Source: SG8-30 sp963695155 (GTDB taxonomy: Bacteria; Pseudomonadota; Gammaproteobacteria; Steroidobacterales; Steroidobacteraceae). From it: a stretch of DNA of 64,000 nt. The notes beneath the pieces were generated by a model, which saw nothing but the letters and a program-made list of their open reading frames with translations, did no database searches and was not told the DNA's origin. Positions within the stretch are counted from its first letter, which is position 1. Every line of letters starts with the position of its first letter. Made by a program: the position numbers and the translations under genes. Positions 16,668-25,127 of this stretch are shown here, one piece after another. The stretch spans positions 1 through 64,000 of the forward strand of contig CAVOGD010000005.1 of the NCBI GenBank assembly GCA_963695155.1, given 5' to 3'.

Positions 16668-17872
16668 TCAGCCTGGCTGGGCGCGACATCATGCACGCCT
16701 GGGGGAAATTCGTCTTTACAGGCGTGGGGCTGGGCCTGTTGATTGGCGTGACCTTGTCAATGGCGGGCATTTATCGCGGCATGGTGGACGACGGCAAGGC
16801 GCTGCTCAGCAATAGCGGTGCTGATCTCTGGGTCGTGCAACAGGACACGCTGGGCCCTTACGCGGAGTCGTCCAGTGTCAATGACGAAGCGTATCGCGGG
16901 ATTCTTGCCATGCCAGGAATCGCTCAGGCCGCCAACGTCACCTACCTGACCATGCAGGTGCGCAAGGGCGAACGCGACGTTCGGGCCATGGTGGTTGGTA
17001 TTTCGCCCGGCAAGGTAGGAGCGATACCGGGATGGCCGCCCTACCTGGTGGCGGGGCGCCAGGTCACACGCAGTCACTACGAGGCGGTGGCCGACATTGC
17101 CAGCGGCTTTGGCCTCGGAGACCGTATCACCATCCGCCGCAATCAATACCATGTCGTGGGCCTGACACGTCGCATGGTGTCTTCCAGCGGCGACCCGATG
17201 GTCTTCATTCCGCTCAAGGACGCCCAGGAAGCACAGTTCCTCAAGGACAACGATGCCATCTGGCAGAGTCGCCGTCGCACCGAAGCCAACCCTGCTTTCA
17301 ACCGGCCCGGCGTGCCCGACCTGCTCGATGCGGTGATCGCATCCCAGAGCACCAATTCGTATGTCAATGCGGTGCTGGTCAGGTTGCAGCCCGGGTATTC
17401 TCCAGACGACGTGGCCGATTCAATTCGCCGCTGGAAGCGCCTGACGGTTTACACCCGGGCACAAATGGAGGAGATCCTCGTAGGAAAGCTCATTGCCACG
17501 TCGTCCAGACAGATCGGCATGTTCCTGGTAATTCTCTCCATTGTCAGCGCCGCAATTGTCGCCTTCATCATCTATACCCTGACACTAGGCAAGATTCGCG
17601 AGATCGCGGTACTCAAGCTGATCGGCACCCGCAATCGCACCATTGCCGGCATGATCATGCAGCAGGCCATTGCACTCGGTGTGATCGGCTTCGTGGTGGG
17701 CAAGATCACCGCCACCTTGTTCATGGCGCCGATCTTTCCGAAGTATGTGCTGCTTGAGCCTGCCGACTCGGTACGCGGCTTTGCCATAGTCGTAATTATC
17801 TGTGTGCTGTCCAGCGTCATTGCGATCCGCGCAGCACTCAAGGTCGATCCGGCCGAGGCCATTGGTGGATAA
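16664..17872 (+). CDS. FtsX/MacB-like ABC transporter permease (DevC type)
   Basis: A 402-residue protein starting with GTG overlapped by the adaptor stop. TM1 lies at residues about 11-33 (FVFTGVGLGLLIGVTLSMAG). A large periplasmic domain follows, with LLSNSGADLWVVQQDTLGP and VVGLTRRMVSSSGDPMVFIP. Three C-terminal helices are seen: MFLVILSIVSAAIVAFIIYT, AIALGVIGFVVGKITATLFM and FAIVVIICVLSSVIAIRAAL. This is the MacB/FtsX topology with a separate ATPase, as in DevC. It should work as a mechanotransmission exporter that takes substrate from the periplasm and drives it through the adaptor. Substrate unknown. Confidence 0.87.
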   Translation: MISLAGRDIMHAWGKFVFTGVGLGLLIGVTLSMAGIYRGMVDDGKALLSNSGADLWVVQQDTLGPYAESSSVNDEAYRGILAMPGIAQAANVTYLTMQVRKGERDVRAMVVGISPGKVGAIPGWPPYLVAGRQVTRSHYEAVADIASGFGLGDRITIRRNQYHVVGLTRRMVSSSGDPMVFIPLKDAQEAQFLKDNDAIWQSRRRTEANPAFNRPGVPDLLDAVIASQSTNSYVNAVLVRLQPGYSPDDVADSIRRWKRLTVYTRAQMEEILVGKLIATSSRQIGMFLVILSIVSAAIVAFIIYTLTLGKIREIAVLKLIGTRNRTIAGMIMQQAIALGVIGFVVGKITATLFMAPIFPKYVLLEPADSVRGFAIVVIICVLSSVIAIRAALKVDPAEAIGG

Positions 17873-17873
17873 C

Positions 17874-18584
17874 ATGGCTGGCAAAGGCATCCGAATAGAG
17901 GGGCTCAGGAAACGGTATGGCAAGGCCGATACCGCTGTTGATGCACTGAAAGGCGTCGACATGCAGGTGGCGCCTGGCGAGGTGGTGGGTTTGATCGGGC
18001 CCTCCGGCTCCGGCAAGACAACGTTGCTGAAATGTCTGGGGGCCGTCATCGATCCTACTGCCGGCCGCATGACTCTGGGCGACGAGGAAATTTATAACAA
18101 TGGCTGGAAGGTGCGTGACCTGCGAGCCTTGCGGCGCGACAAGATCGGTTTCGTGTTCCAGGCGCCTTACCTGATTCCGTTTCTCGATGTCACGGATAAC
18201 GTGGCATTGCTGCCGATGCTGGCGGGCTCCTCCAACACAGAGGCGCGAACGAGGGCGCTCGAGCTTTTCACTGCCCTGGAAGTGCAGCATCGCGCGCGCG
18301 CCATGCCCTCACAGCTATCCGGCGGTGAACAGCAACGGGTCGCGATTGCGCGTGGACTGGTCAACCGCCCGCCCGTCATCCTGGCGGACGAGCCTACCGC
18401 ACCGCTCGACAGCGAACGTGCCATGGCGGTTGTCAAGATCCTGAACGACATGGCGCGCAAGTACGAAACTGCGATCATTGTTGTTACACACGACGAAAAG
18501 ATCATTCCTACATTCAAGCGCATTTATCACATTCGTGACGGAGTGACTCATGAAGAGGCCGGCGAGGGACGAGGGTTCGAATGA
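17874..18584 (+). CDS. ABC transporter ATPase (DevA/LolD-like)
   Basis: A 236-residue ATPase. Start MAGKGIRIEGLRKRYGKADT follows the permease stop by one base. Walker A is GPSGSGKTTLLKCLGAV, the Q-loop is FVFQAPYLIPFLDVTDNV, the signature is LSGGEQQRVAIARGLVNRP, Walker B is VILADEPTAPLDSE, and the H-loop is IIVVTHDEKI. The D-loop region has APLD in place of the usual ALD. It powers the permease at 16664-17872. The stop overlaps a further ATG, but what follows is not a recognisable gene, so the operon may have lost a fourth member to rearrangement. Confidence 0.92.
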   Translation: MAGKGIRIEGLRKRYGKADTAVDALKGVDMQVAPGEVVGLIGPSGSGKTTLLKCLGAVIDPTAGRMTLGDEEIYNNGWKVRDLRALRRDKIGFVFQAPYLIPFLDVTDNVALLPMLAGSSNTEARTRALELFTALEVQHRARAMPSQLSGGEQQRVAIARGLVNRPPVILADEPTAPLDSERAMAVVKILNDMARKYETAIIVVTHDEKIIPTFKRIYHIRDGVTHEEAGEGRGFE

Positions 18585-18682
18585 GCCTGTTCCCGCTCGC
18601 CGCACGTGACGTGGCGGGACCGCTCGTGACCGCGCGTCCGGCAACGGCCCACGCTGCTCGGATCAGTGCGGCGAGGCCACCG

Positions 18683-21332
18683 TCATCCGGTGGTGCGCCA
18701 CCTGGGTCGCATCATCGAACAGACTCCGTCAGGTCCTTCTCGACGGTGGCTCACGATCGTGCTCCGCCGCATTAAGAGCGAGACCAGGTGGTCGCGTGTA
18801 TCGCGGACCAGCCCGACGACCGCGGATTCCACAGCCGGCCTGGCGATCAGGAAGCCCTGGACCGACACCTCACCGCAGGCCGCGAGAAAGTCGAGTTGGG
18901 CGGGACGCTCCACTCCCTCATCGTGACCTGTAGTCCGAGGCTGCGGCAGAGACGGATGATCGAGTGTGCGATCGCGGCCGAGCGCGGGCTGCTGTCGAGC
19001 GCGGCGATCACACTGCGGTCGAGCTTGACCCGGCTGAGCGGCAACCGCTCGATGGAAGTCAGCGACGAAAACCCGGTGCCGAAGTCGTCGAGCGCGGTAT
19101 CGACCCTCATCATCCGCAATCCCTGCAATGCCTCGACGGTCACGGCGCCGGTCTGCAGCATTGTCTCCGTCAGCTCGAGTTCGATCGCTTCGGAGGCAAA
19201 CCGTGCCGGGCGAGCAGACGTTCGAAATCGACCAGGAAATTGCCGGTCACGAACTGCTGCGCCGACACGTTGATCGCCACGCGCGCGTCAGGCCAACCGC
19301 TGCGCCGCCAATTGCTGACTGCCTCGGCAGCGGTCTCGAGAATCCAGTCGTTCAAGTCGAGCATCAGGCCGGATTCCTCGACGATCTCGATGAACTCGCC
19401 GGCCGGAATGATCTGATTGTCGTTGAGTTGCCAACGCAGAAGTGCCTCGACGGCGATAGTGCGCTGCGTGCGCAGGCACACTTGCGGCTGGTAATGAAGC
19501 ACGAACTCCCCGCCCTCGATGGCCTTGCGCAGAGCCTGCTCCACGCGGAAACGGTTCGACGCCTCACGAGCATGGATGGGTCGTGGATGCAATGTCGATT
19601 GCGACCGAGTTCCTTGGCACGAAACAGAGCGGCGTCTGCTGCGCGCAGCAGCGACGTCGCATCGCGGCCATGTTCCGGGTACATCGCGACGCCGCAGCTC
19701 GCGCCGATAGAGACCTCAGCGCCGATCAATGAGTAATGGCCGCTGAAAGCACCCGACCAGGTGCTCGGCGCGTCGCTCGACTTCAGTGGCGTCGCCCGAG
19801 TAGTTGAACACAAGCGTGAATTCGTCGCCGCCCAGCCTCGCGATGACAGCGGTTTCGCCGGCGATCCAGCGCAGGCGCGCGCCGATCTCCGTCAGCACCC
19901 GGTCGCCGAAGTCGTGGCCCAGAGTGTCGTTGACGGTCTTGAAGTTGTCGAGATCGAGGAACAACACGGCGATGTGGGATCCCGCGGAGCCTGCGGCGTC
20001 CGCAGTGTTGAGCATTTCATTCAGGCGCTGGAACAGCTGCCGTCGGTTCGGCAGGTTGGTGAGCGGATCGTGGTCGGCGAGGTGTCTGAGCTGCAGCGTG
20101 CGTTCCTCGACACGCTGCTCGAGCTGCGCCTGGTACGTCTTGACGACGAGCTCGGCGTTCGTCAGCTCCGTGGCCAAGTGGTTGAACGCGGAGGAGAGCT
20201 CATCGATCTCCCGGGCGCCGCCGCGCATCACGCGAGTTGCAAGATTACCGGACGCTAGAAGGCGGGTGCTCGCTGTCAGCCGGCGCACCGGCCGGGTAAC
20301 TGCCCAGGCCGTGGTGAGCAATGCAAGCAACGTGAGCAGAATCGCCTTGTAGGTGGCGGTCCTGAGCGTTTGCTCGGACTGCGCGACGGCCTGCTGTGCG
20401 CCCGGGGCAGCCGCGCTGAATGCATGCCATGCGGGCGCTTCGACGTTCTCGCGAAAGTCCGAGGCGAGCGCGTTGCCGCCAACCGCAAATGCCTCCTGCC
20501 GCACCTCCATTTCCACACCGAGCCGCAGGGCCCGGCGTCGCTGCTCGACCGCCTGGCCGAAATCCTCCAGCTGCAGCGCCAGCCAGCTTCGGCCGGGCGA
20601 GACTGACAATTCCGCGCGGTGGGCATCGAAGGCCCGGCGCAGTCGTGTTTCGCCACCGTTCGGCGCTGCGGCGAAGTTGCCACCGCCGGTCAGCTCGCTC
20701 GATACGTCACTCCGTGCCGCCTCGACGGCGCTTGCCAGTTCCGCCAGCGACGGTCGGGCCATGAGGCTGTTATCAACCAGGATACCGCCGCCGCCCGCGC
20801 CTTTGATGCGTCGGTCCAGTGCAGAGAACGCCGCCTCGAGCGCCCCGATTGATCGTCGGCGCTCGTCCTGCATGTCCAGGAGGCGGAATCCCTCGGCCTC
20901 GTGCTCGGCAACCTGCTGCAACAGATGACCCGCCGCTGGGGACGCCTCAGTTGCGCCAGCATCCACAGTTCGTCTTGCTGCGACTGTCAATCGCTCAGCC
21001 GCCGCCATCACGGCGGCGCGGTTGTCGCTCGTGTCGGCACGGACGTAAGCGAGGACAACTCGATCGAAGGCAGCGAGGCCTTCGCCCAGGTCCCGCACGC
21101 TGCGCGACAACGGTTCGAACTGCTGCTGCATCTTCGCGAGCTCGGCCGTGGCGCTCTGGGTGCTGCGCAGCGAGACGACGATGGCCGCTGCGAACGCGAC
21201 GATGACGAGCGTGTAGCCGAGCACCAGCCACACGCCAATCGGCAGGCCGATCGGGCGGCTGGGTGGAGCCGGCGAATTCGGGGTCGTCATCACGGGCACA
21301 GCAAGCTGCCGATCCCCCCGGGTCATGGACAT
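18683..21332 (-). pseudogene. Membrane GGDEF-EAL cyclic-di-GMP protein, four frameshifts
   Basis: From 21332: TM1 (residues about 29-53), a long sensory region rich in helices, TM2 near 340-358, a HAMP linker (TRPVRRLTASTRLLASGNLA) and a GGDEF domain (LADHDPLTNLPNRRQLFQRL; VIARLGGDEFTLVFNY). The frame ends at 19716. In other frames follow the GGDEF end (SIGASCGVAMYPEHGRDATS), the EAL domain start (EALRKAIEGG-type region; TIAVEALLRWQLNDNQIIP; VAINVSAQQFVTGNF), then ALDDFGTGFSSLTSIERLP with KLDRSVI, and a last piece (AQLDFLAACGEVSVQGFLIA). Shifts lie near 19722, 19575, 19195 and 18928. All catalytic motifs survive, so indel error is possible, but four breaks in accessory DNA also fit decay. Confidence 0.8.
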
Positions 21333-21713
21333 CGATTTGACGATAATGCGGCCCCGCAGCTGATCTTCATGAGATCTGGGTCACAAAGACAAGCGCTTTC
21401 TGCGCCGAAGGCCTCTGTTTTTGGCGGGCCTGATACGCGGAACTTCAATGGACCGCAACGTGTTGCGCGCAACTCAGAGCGCCTTCCGCCTGGAAAGGCC
21501 TGACAGGCAATCAAAGAAGTGTCACCAGGTCCGTCAATTGTGACGCCACCGGTCTCACCCACACTTGATCAGGTGGCTATTGACTAGCGGGGAGGCGACC
21601 CGAACCCCAGATGTCCGATGGTCGGCCAGCCTGCTGCCGCGTCGGGTCCTCTAGAGGTGACCTGACTCGTCGCCTCCCCTAGAATGATCTCTTCGCTGAA
21701 AGGAGCATTGACC
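21333..21713. other. Intergenic region without a recognised gene
   Basis: No gene is recognised. The region holds the core of the dispersed repeat, GTCCGATGGTCGG at 21613-21625, preceded by GACCCGA. The stretch at 21690-21700 provides the ribosome site of the next gene. Confidence 0.5.
21613..21625. repeat. Dispersed repeat core, copy 2 (partial)
   Basis: GTCCGATGGTCGG is identical to the core of copy 1 (14708-14720) and differs by one base from copy 3 (22127-22139). The left flank keeps CGACCCGA; the right block is not conserved. Confidence 0.5.
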
Positions 21714-21926
21714 ATGGGCTTTTCAACTCAGAGCACCGTCGCGGACCTTCTGGACAACGAGACAACCAAGGCCGTACTCGAGCAAGTCCTGCCCGGTATC
21801 GCCAACCACCCACAGATCGGTATGGCGCGAGGGATGTCCCTGGCCACGGCGGCGCAGTTCTCCGGCGGACTGATCAGCCAGGACGCGCTCGACAGGATCG
21901 ACGCCGCGCTCAAGGCCCTGGGCTGA
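21714..21926 (+). CDS. 70-aa conserved small protein
   Basis: Starts MGFSTQSTVADLLDNETTKA with AAGGAG 8 bases upstream. It continues VLEQVLPGIANHPQIGMARG and MSLATAAQFSGGLISQDALD, ending IDAALKALG. It is an all-helical, acidic module without signal peptide. Similar modules (ADLLxNPxxxAVLEKHLPG, then HPQ and ARGMSL) are remembered as C-terminal tails on some bacterial carbohydrate-active enzymes; here it stands alone. That similarity is from memory, not computed. Function unknown. It lies next to the integrase remnant inside the island. Confidence 0.65.
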   Translation: MGFSTQSTVADLLDNETTKAVLEQVLPGIANHPQIGMARGMSLATAAQFSGGLISQDALDRIDAALKALG

Positions 21927-21979
21927 CGCGACACGCGGACGCAGGAGCAGAAACCCAGGCACTCAGTTGGGCTTGATTG

Positions 21980-22090
21980 CAGGCCCTGGTCTCTCCACAA
22001 CCCCTTGAACCGATCCGGCGCCATCTCCGTGTAGCGCACGGTGTGGACAATGTTCTTGTGCCCCAGGTAGTGCTGCAGCGCCCCAGTTCG
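21980..22090 (-). pseudogene. Tyrosine recombinase (integrase) C-terminal remnant
   Basis: One frame reads RTGALQHYLGHKNIVHTVRY and then TEMAPDRFKGLWRDQG, the terminal box of FimB/phage-type integrases with the conserved His of LGH and the presumed Tyr nucleophile in VRYTE. The rest of the gene, including the Arg-containing box I, is absent; the upstream side is the dispersed repeat. It lies about 115 bases from the 3' end of tRNA-Phe, where an island integrase is expected. Too short to be active. Confidence 0.75.
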
Positions 22091-22107
22091 CGCCTGCGTC
22101 ACACAAG

Positions 22108-22187
22108 ACCGACCCAATATTCAATAGTCCGATGGTCCGCCCGGATGGCAGGCGATGGCCGGCTGGCGATGCCGGTGACCGCATGAA
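22108..22187. repeat. Dispersed repeat, copy 3
   Basis: Holds ACCGACCCAATATTCAATAG, then GTCCGATGGTCCG (22127-22139) and, further on, TGCCGGTGACCGCATGA. These match the two blocks of copy 1 at 14689-14747, with about 20 extra bases between the blocks. It abuts the integrase remnant on one side and tRNA-Phe on the other. Confidence 0.65.
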
Positions 22188-22204
22188 ATTCAACGAGTTG
22201 GAAA

Positions 22205-22280
<76 letters not shown>

Positions 22281-22381
22281 ACAGGCAGGGTCGCGTATTA
22301 CACAAGTACCGCGCACGGTCGTCAAGAAACCCTGCGGGCGGCATTCGACCGCAGCGCGGAATGATGCGAGGATCCGCGGCC

Positions 22382-22948
22382 ATGAGCCGATTCCCTTCAC
22401 TTCCAGAACGCCCCACGCTGGCCGACGTCTTCAAGCGCTTCCCGGAAGGGGCCAGACCCCTGCTCGAGTATCACGACGCCCTGTTGCGCGGCCCGTCGCC
22501 GCTCACGATCGCCGAGCGCGAGTTGATCGCCGCGTTCGTGTCGGGACTCAACGCCTGTGAGTACTGCCACGGCGCGCACCGCATCGTCGCCGAGGTGCAC
22601 GGCATGGACCCGGACCTGTTCGCGAAACTCGTGGCCGACCCGGCTGCCGCGGGCGTAGACGCGAAGCTGCTGCCCCTGCTGGCCTACGTGCGCAAGCTGT
22701 CGAACGCGCCGGCGCGCGTGACCGACGCCGATGCCGCGGCTGTGTACGCCGCCGGCTGGGACGAGCAGGCCTTGTTCCACGCCGTCTCGATCTGCGGGCT
22801 GTTCAACATGATGAACCGGATCGTCGAGGGCTGCGGCGTCGTGACCGATGCCACCACGCAAGCAGAACAGCGCGCCCGTCACGAGTCGCTCAAGGACCGG
22901 CCCGATACCTACCGTTCCTTTGGCAGCAAGATCGGCCTCGATCAATAA
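22382..22948 (+). CDS. Peroxidase-related, AhpD/carboxymuconolactone-decarboxylase-like protein
   Basis: A 188-residue protein starting MSRFPSLPERPTLADVFKRF. The longer frame from 22223 overlaps the tRNA and was rejected. The AhpD-type redox motif is SGLNACEYCHGAHRIVAEVHG (CxxC followed by a His), near residues 59-66. The C-terminal half has the helical repeat VSICGLFNMMNRIVEGCG. The pattern matches the uncharacterised peroxidase-related family, thought to act in alkylhydroperoxide reduction. It is the first gene outside the island and is followed 27 bases later by the AGCS symporter. Confidence 0.85.
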   Translation: MSRFPSLPERPTLADVFKRFPEGARPLLEYHDALLRGPSPLTIAERELIAAFVSGLNACEYCHGAHRIVAEVHGMDPDLFAKLVADPAAAGVDAKLLPLLAYVRKLSNAPARVTDADAAAVYAAGWDEQALFHAVSICGLFNMMNRIVEGCGVVTDATTQAEQRARHESLKDRPDTYRSFGSKIGLDQ

Positions 22949-22975
22949 TCCGACGACACGCCCCCGGGGAGTCCC

Positions 22976-24334
22976 ATGGACAGCCTGCACGCCTGGATCA
23001 CGTCGCTGAACTCGTTCGTCTGGGGTCCGGCCATGCTGGCGCTGATCCTGGGCACCGGTTTCTTCCTGCAGCTGCGGCTCGGCGGCATGCCGATCCGCCA
23101 GATCGGCGCCGGCTTCCGCCTGGTGTGGCGCGGCCGCACGGGCGATGCCGGCGCACACGGCGAGGTCACGCCGTTCGCCGCCCTGATGACCGCGCTGGCG
23201 GCCACGGTGGGCGTGGGCAATATCGCGGGCGTGGCCACGGCCATCGCGCTCGGCGGACCGGGCGCGGTGTTCTGGATGTGGGTCACCGCGCTGGTCGGCA
23301 TGGCGACCAAGTACGCCGAGGTGGTGCTGGCGGTGCACTTCCGCGAGCGCGACGAGAATGGCCGCTTCGTGGGTGGCCCCATGTACGCCATCAAGAACGG
23401 CCTCGGCCGGCGCTGGGCCTGGCTGGGTGCTGCGTTCGCCGTGTTCGGCGGCCTGGCCGGGTTCGGCATCGGCAACATGGTGCAGGCCAACACCATCGCG
23501 GCTGCGCTCGGCAATTCGTTCGGGCTGGACCCGGGTGTCATCGCCACGGCGCTGCTGGTGGTGACCGCGGCGGTCATCCTGGGCGGCATCCAGCGCATCG
23601 CGGCCGTCGCCAAGCGGCTCGTGCCGTTCATGATCGTGGCCTACATCGGCGGCGCGCTCGCCGTGCTGTTCGTGCATGCCGCCGAGGTGCCGGCCGCCTT
23701 CATGCTGATCGTGGACAGCGCCTTCACGCCGACCGCCGCCACCGGCGGCTTCGCGGGCGCGGCCGTCATGGCCGGCATCCGCTTCGGCGTGGCGCGCGGC
23801 ATTTTCTCCAACGAAGCGGGCCTCGGCACGGCCGGCATCGCACAGGCGGCGGGCCAGAGTTCCAGCCCGGTGCGCAGCGGCCTGGTCGGCATGATGGGCA
23901 CGTTCCTGGACACCATCGTCGTCTGCACCATGACCGCGCTCGCCATCGTCGCGTCCGGCGCCTGGACGACCGGCGAGACCGGCGCGGTATTGACGCAGCT
24001 CGCGTTCGAGTCGGCGCTGCCCGGGCTGGGCGGCAGCATGGTGGCGGTCGCGGTGACCGTGTTCGCGGTGACCACGATCTTCGGCTGGGCCTACTACGGC
24101 GAGCGCTGCTGGCAGTTCCTGCTGGGCGTGAAGATCATCGTCCCGTACCGCATCCTGTGGTGCGCGGCGGTGTTCCTGGGCGCGATCACGCACCTCGACC
24201 TGGCCTGGCAGGTGGCCGACACGCTCAACGCCCTGATGGCGCTGCCGAACCTCGTTTCGCTTCTGGCGCTGTCGCCGGTGATCGTGCAGTTGACGCGACA
24301 GCAACTGGCGGCCGCGCTGGCGTCCGCGCCCTGA
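22976..24334 (+). CDS. Sodium:alanine (AGCS) symporter
   Basis: A 452-residue membrane protein with about eleven helices. Family marks are FFLQLRLGGMPIRQIGAGF, the long block AALMTALAATVGVGNIAGVA, and IFSNEAGLGTAGIAQAAGQS. It also has ATKYAEVVLAVHFRERD, GGPMYAIKNGLG and FGWAYYGERCWQFLLG near the end. These are hallmarks of AGCS transporters (AlsT/DagA), which import alanine or glycine with sodium across the inner membrane. A GGGGAG site lies 4 bases upstream. Length and motifs are complete. Confidence 0.94.
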   Translation: MDSLHAWITSLNSFVWGPAMLALILGTGFFLQLRLGGMPIRQIGAGFRLVWRGRTGDAGAHGEVTPFAALMTALAATVGVGNIAGVATAIALGGPGAVFWMWVTALVGMATKYAEVVLAVHFRERDENGRFVGGPMYAIKNGLGRRWAWLGAAFAVFGGLAGFGIGNMVQANTIAAALGNSFGLDPGVIATALLVVTAAVILGGIQRIAAVAKRLVPFMIVAYIGGALAVLFVHAAEVPAAFMLIVDSAFTPTAATGGFAGAAVMAGIRFGVARGIFSNEAGLGTAGIAQAAGQSSSPVRSGLVGMMGTFLDTIVVCTMTALAIVASGAWTTGETGAVLTQLAFESALPGLGGSMVAVAVTVFAVTTIFGWAYYGERCWQFLLGVKIIVPYRILWCAAVFLGAITHLDLAWQVADTLNALMALPNLVSLLALSPVIVQLTRQQLAAALASAP

Positions 24335-24345
24335 AGGAGAGCCGC

Positions 24346-24838
24346 ATGAATCACCCTGGCTACCTGCTCATCGCCCTCGGCCTCGCCGCAATGGCGCACT
24401 CGGCGCCCGTGGCCGCCGGGCCGCCGACGGATCCCGCGGCTTGCGCGGCCATCGATGCCGACGCGTCGCGGCTGGCGTGCTACGACGCATGGTTCCGCAA
24501 GGCGGCACCGGCCGAACAGGCACGGCGGCGCCCGCGAACCGGCAGCACCGGCCGCGGCAGCCGCGTCGCAGGCCGAAGCGAGGTTTGGCCTCATCGAGCG
24601 GGCCGAGCCTGTTCAGGTCAAGGAGTTGACCAGCCGCGTCGTGGAGGTCGGCCAGCGCGCAGCCGACAGGGTGGTGCTGACGCTGGAAAACGGCCAGCGC
24701 TGGCAGACCAACGAGGCCGCAGATGCGCGCTATTTCCGGCCCGGCGACCTGGTCACGATCGAGCCGGCGGCGCTGGGCTCGTTCCGCGCGAGGAAAGAGG
24801 GCCGCAACCGGGCGTTTCCGGTCCGCCGCGTGGACTGA
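24346..24838 (+). CDS. Periplasmic hypothetical protein, frameshifted
   Basis: Begins MNHPGYLLIALGLAAMAHSA with GAAGGAGA upstream, a signal peptide, then the typical small-protein segment DPAACAAIDADASRLACYDA and WFRKAAPAE. Around 24510-24590 the frame changes within an Ala/Pro-rich stretch. The second frame continues QAEARFGLIERAEPVQVKEL, then TSRVVEVGQRAADRVVLTLE and RYFRPGDLVTIEPAALGSFR, a small beta domain. Restored, it is about 163 residues. This arrangement (CAAI..D..RLACYD plus C-terminal beta domain) is common in gammaproteobacterial periplasmic proteins of unknown function. The break is probably an indel in a GC-rich repeat. Confidence 0.65.
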
Positions 24839-24849
24839 GGCCGGATTCC

Positions 24850-25127
24850 TCAGTCCTTCTTGTCGGGCTCCACGTAGCCCTCGGGCTTCGTCGAGCCTTC
24901 GCCGAACAGGAACTTCTCCATCTCGGTGGCGAGGAACTTGCGGGCGTTCGGGTCGATGGCGTTGAGGCGGTACTCGTTCATGAGCATGGTCTGGTGCCGC
25001 TGCCATTGCGCCACGCTTCCTTCGAGACGTTCTCGTAGATGCGCTGGCCGAGGTCGCCCGGCCACGGGACCCGGTCGAGTCCCTCCGCTTCCCTGCCCAG
25101 CACTGCGCACTTCACCATTCGCGTCAT
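24850..25127 (-). CDS. yggX: YggX-type Fe(II)-trafficking / oxidative-damage protection protein, one-base frameshift
   Basis: Begins MTRMVKCAVLGREAEGLDRV, then RIYENVSKEAW. The frame breaks at about 25008. Restoring one G (TGGGCGCAATGG for TGGCGCAATGG) gives AQWQRHQTMLMNEYRLNAID and the ending KFLFGEGSTKPEGYVEPDKKD, a full YggX. YggX is a small cytoplasmic protein that limits iron-driven oxidative damage and supports Fe-S enzymes such as MutY. Its ATG overlaps the mutY stop (ATGA), the classical gammaproteobacterial mutY-yggX order. Because it is a short conserved gene with a G-run indel, an assembly error is the likelier explanation. Confidence 0.9.

Noticed and set aside
18581..18775. A 64-residue frame whose ATG overlaps the ABC ATPase stop (ATGA)
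   Set aside because: The overlap is suggestive of a lost fourth operon gene, but the sequence after the first codons is not recognisable and runs into the tail of the GGDEF-EAL gene.
22397..24304. A 635-residue minus-strand open frame over the AGCS symporter
   Set aside because: Composition is His/Arg/Glu-rich without any domain; the symporter on the other strand is unmistakable.
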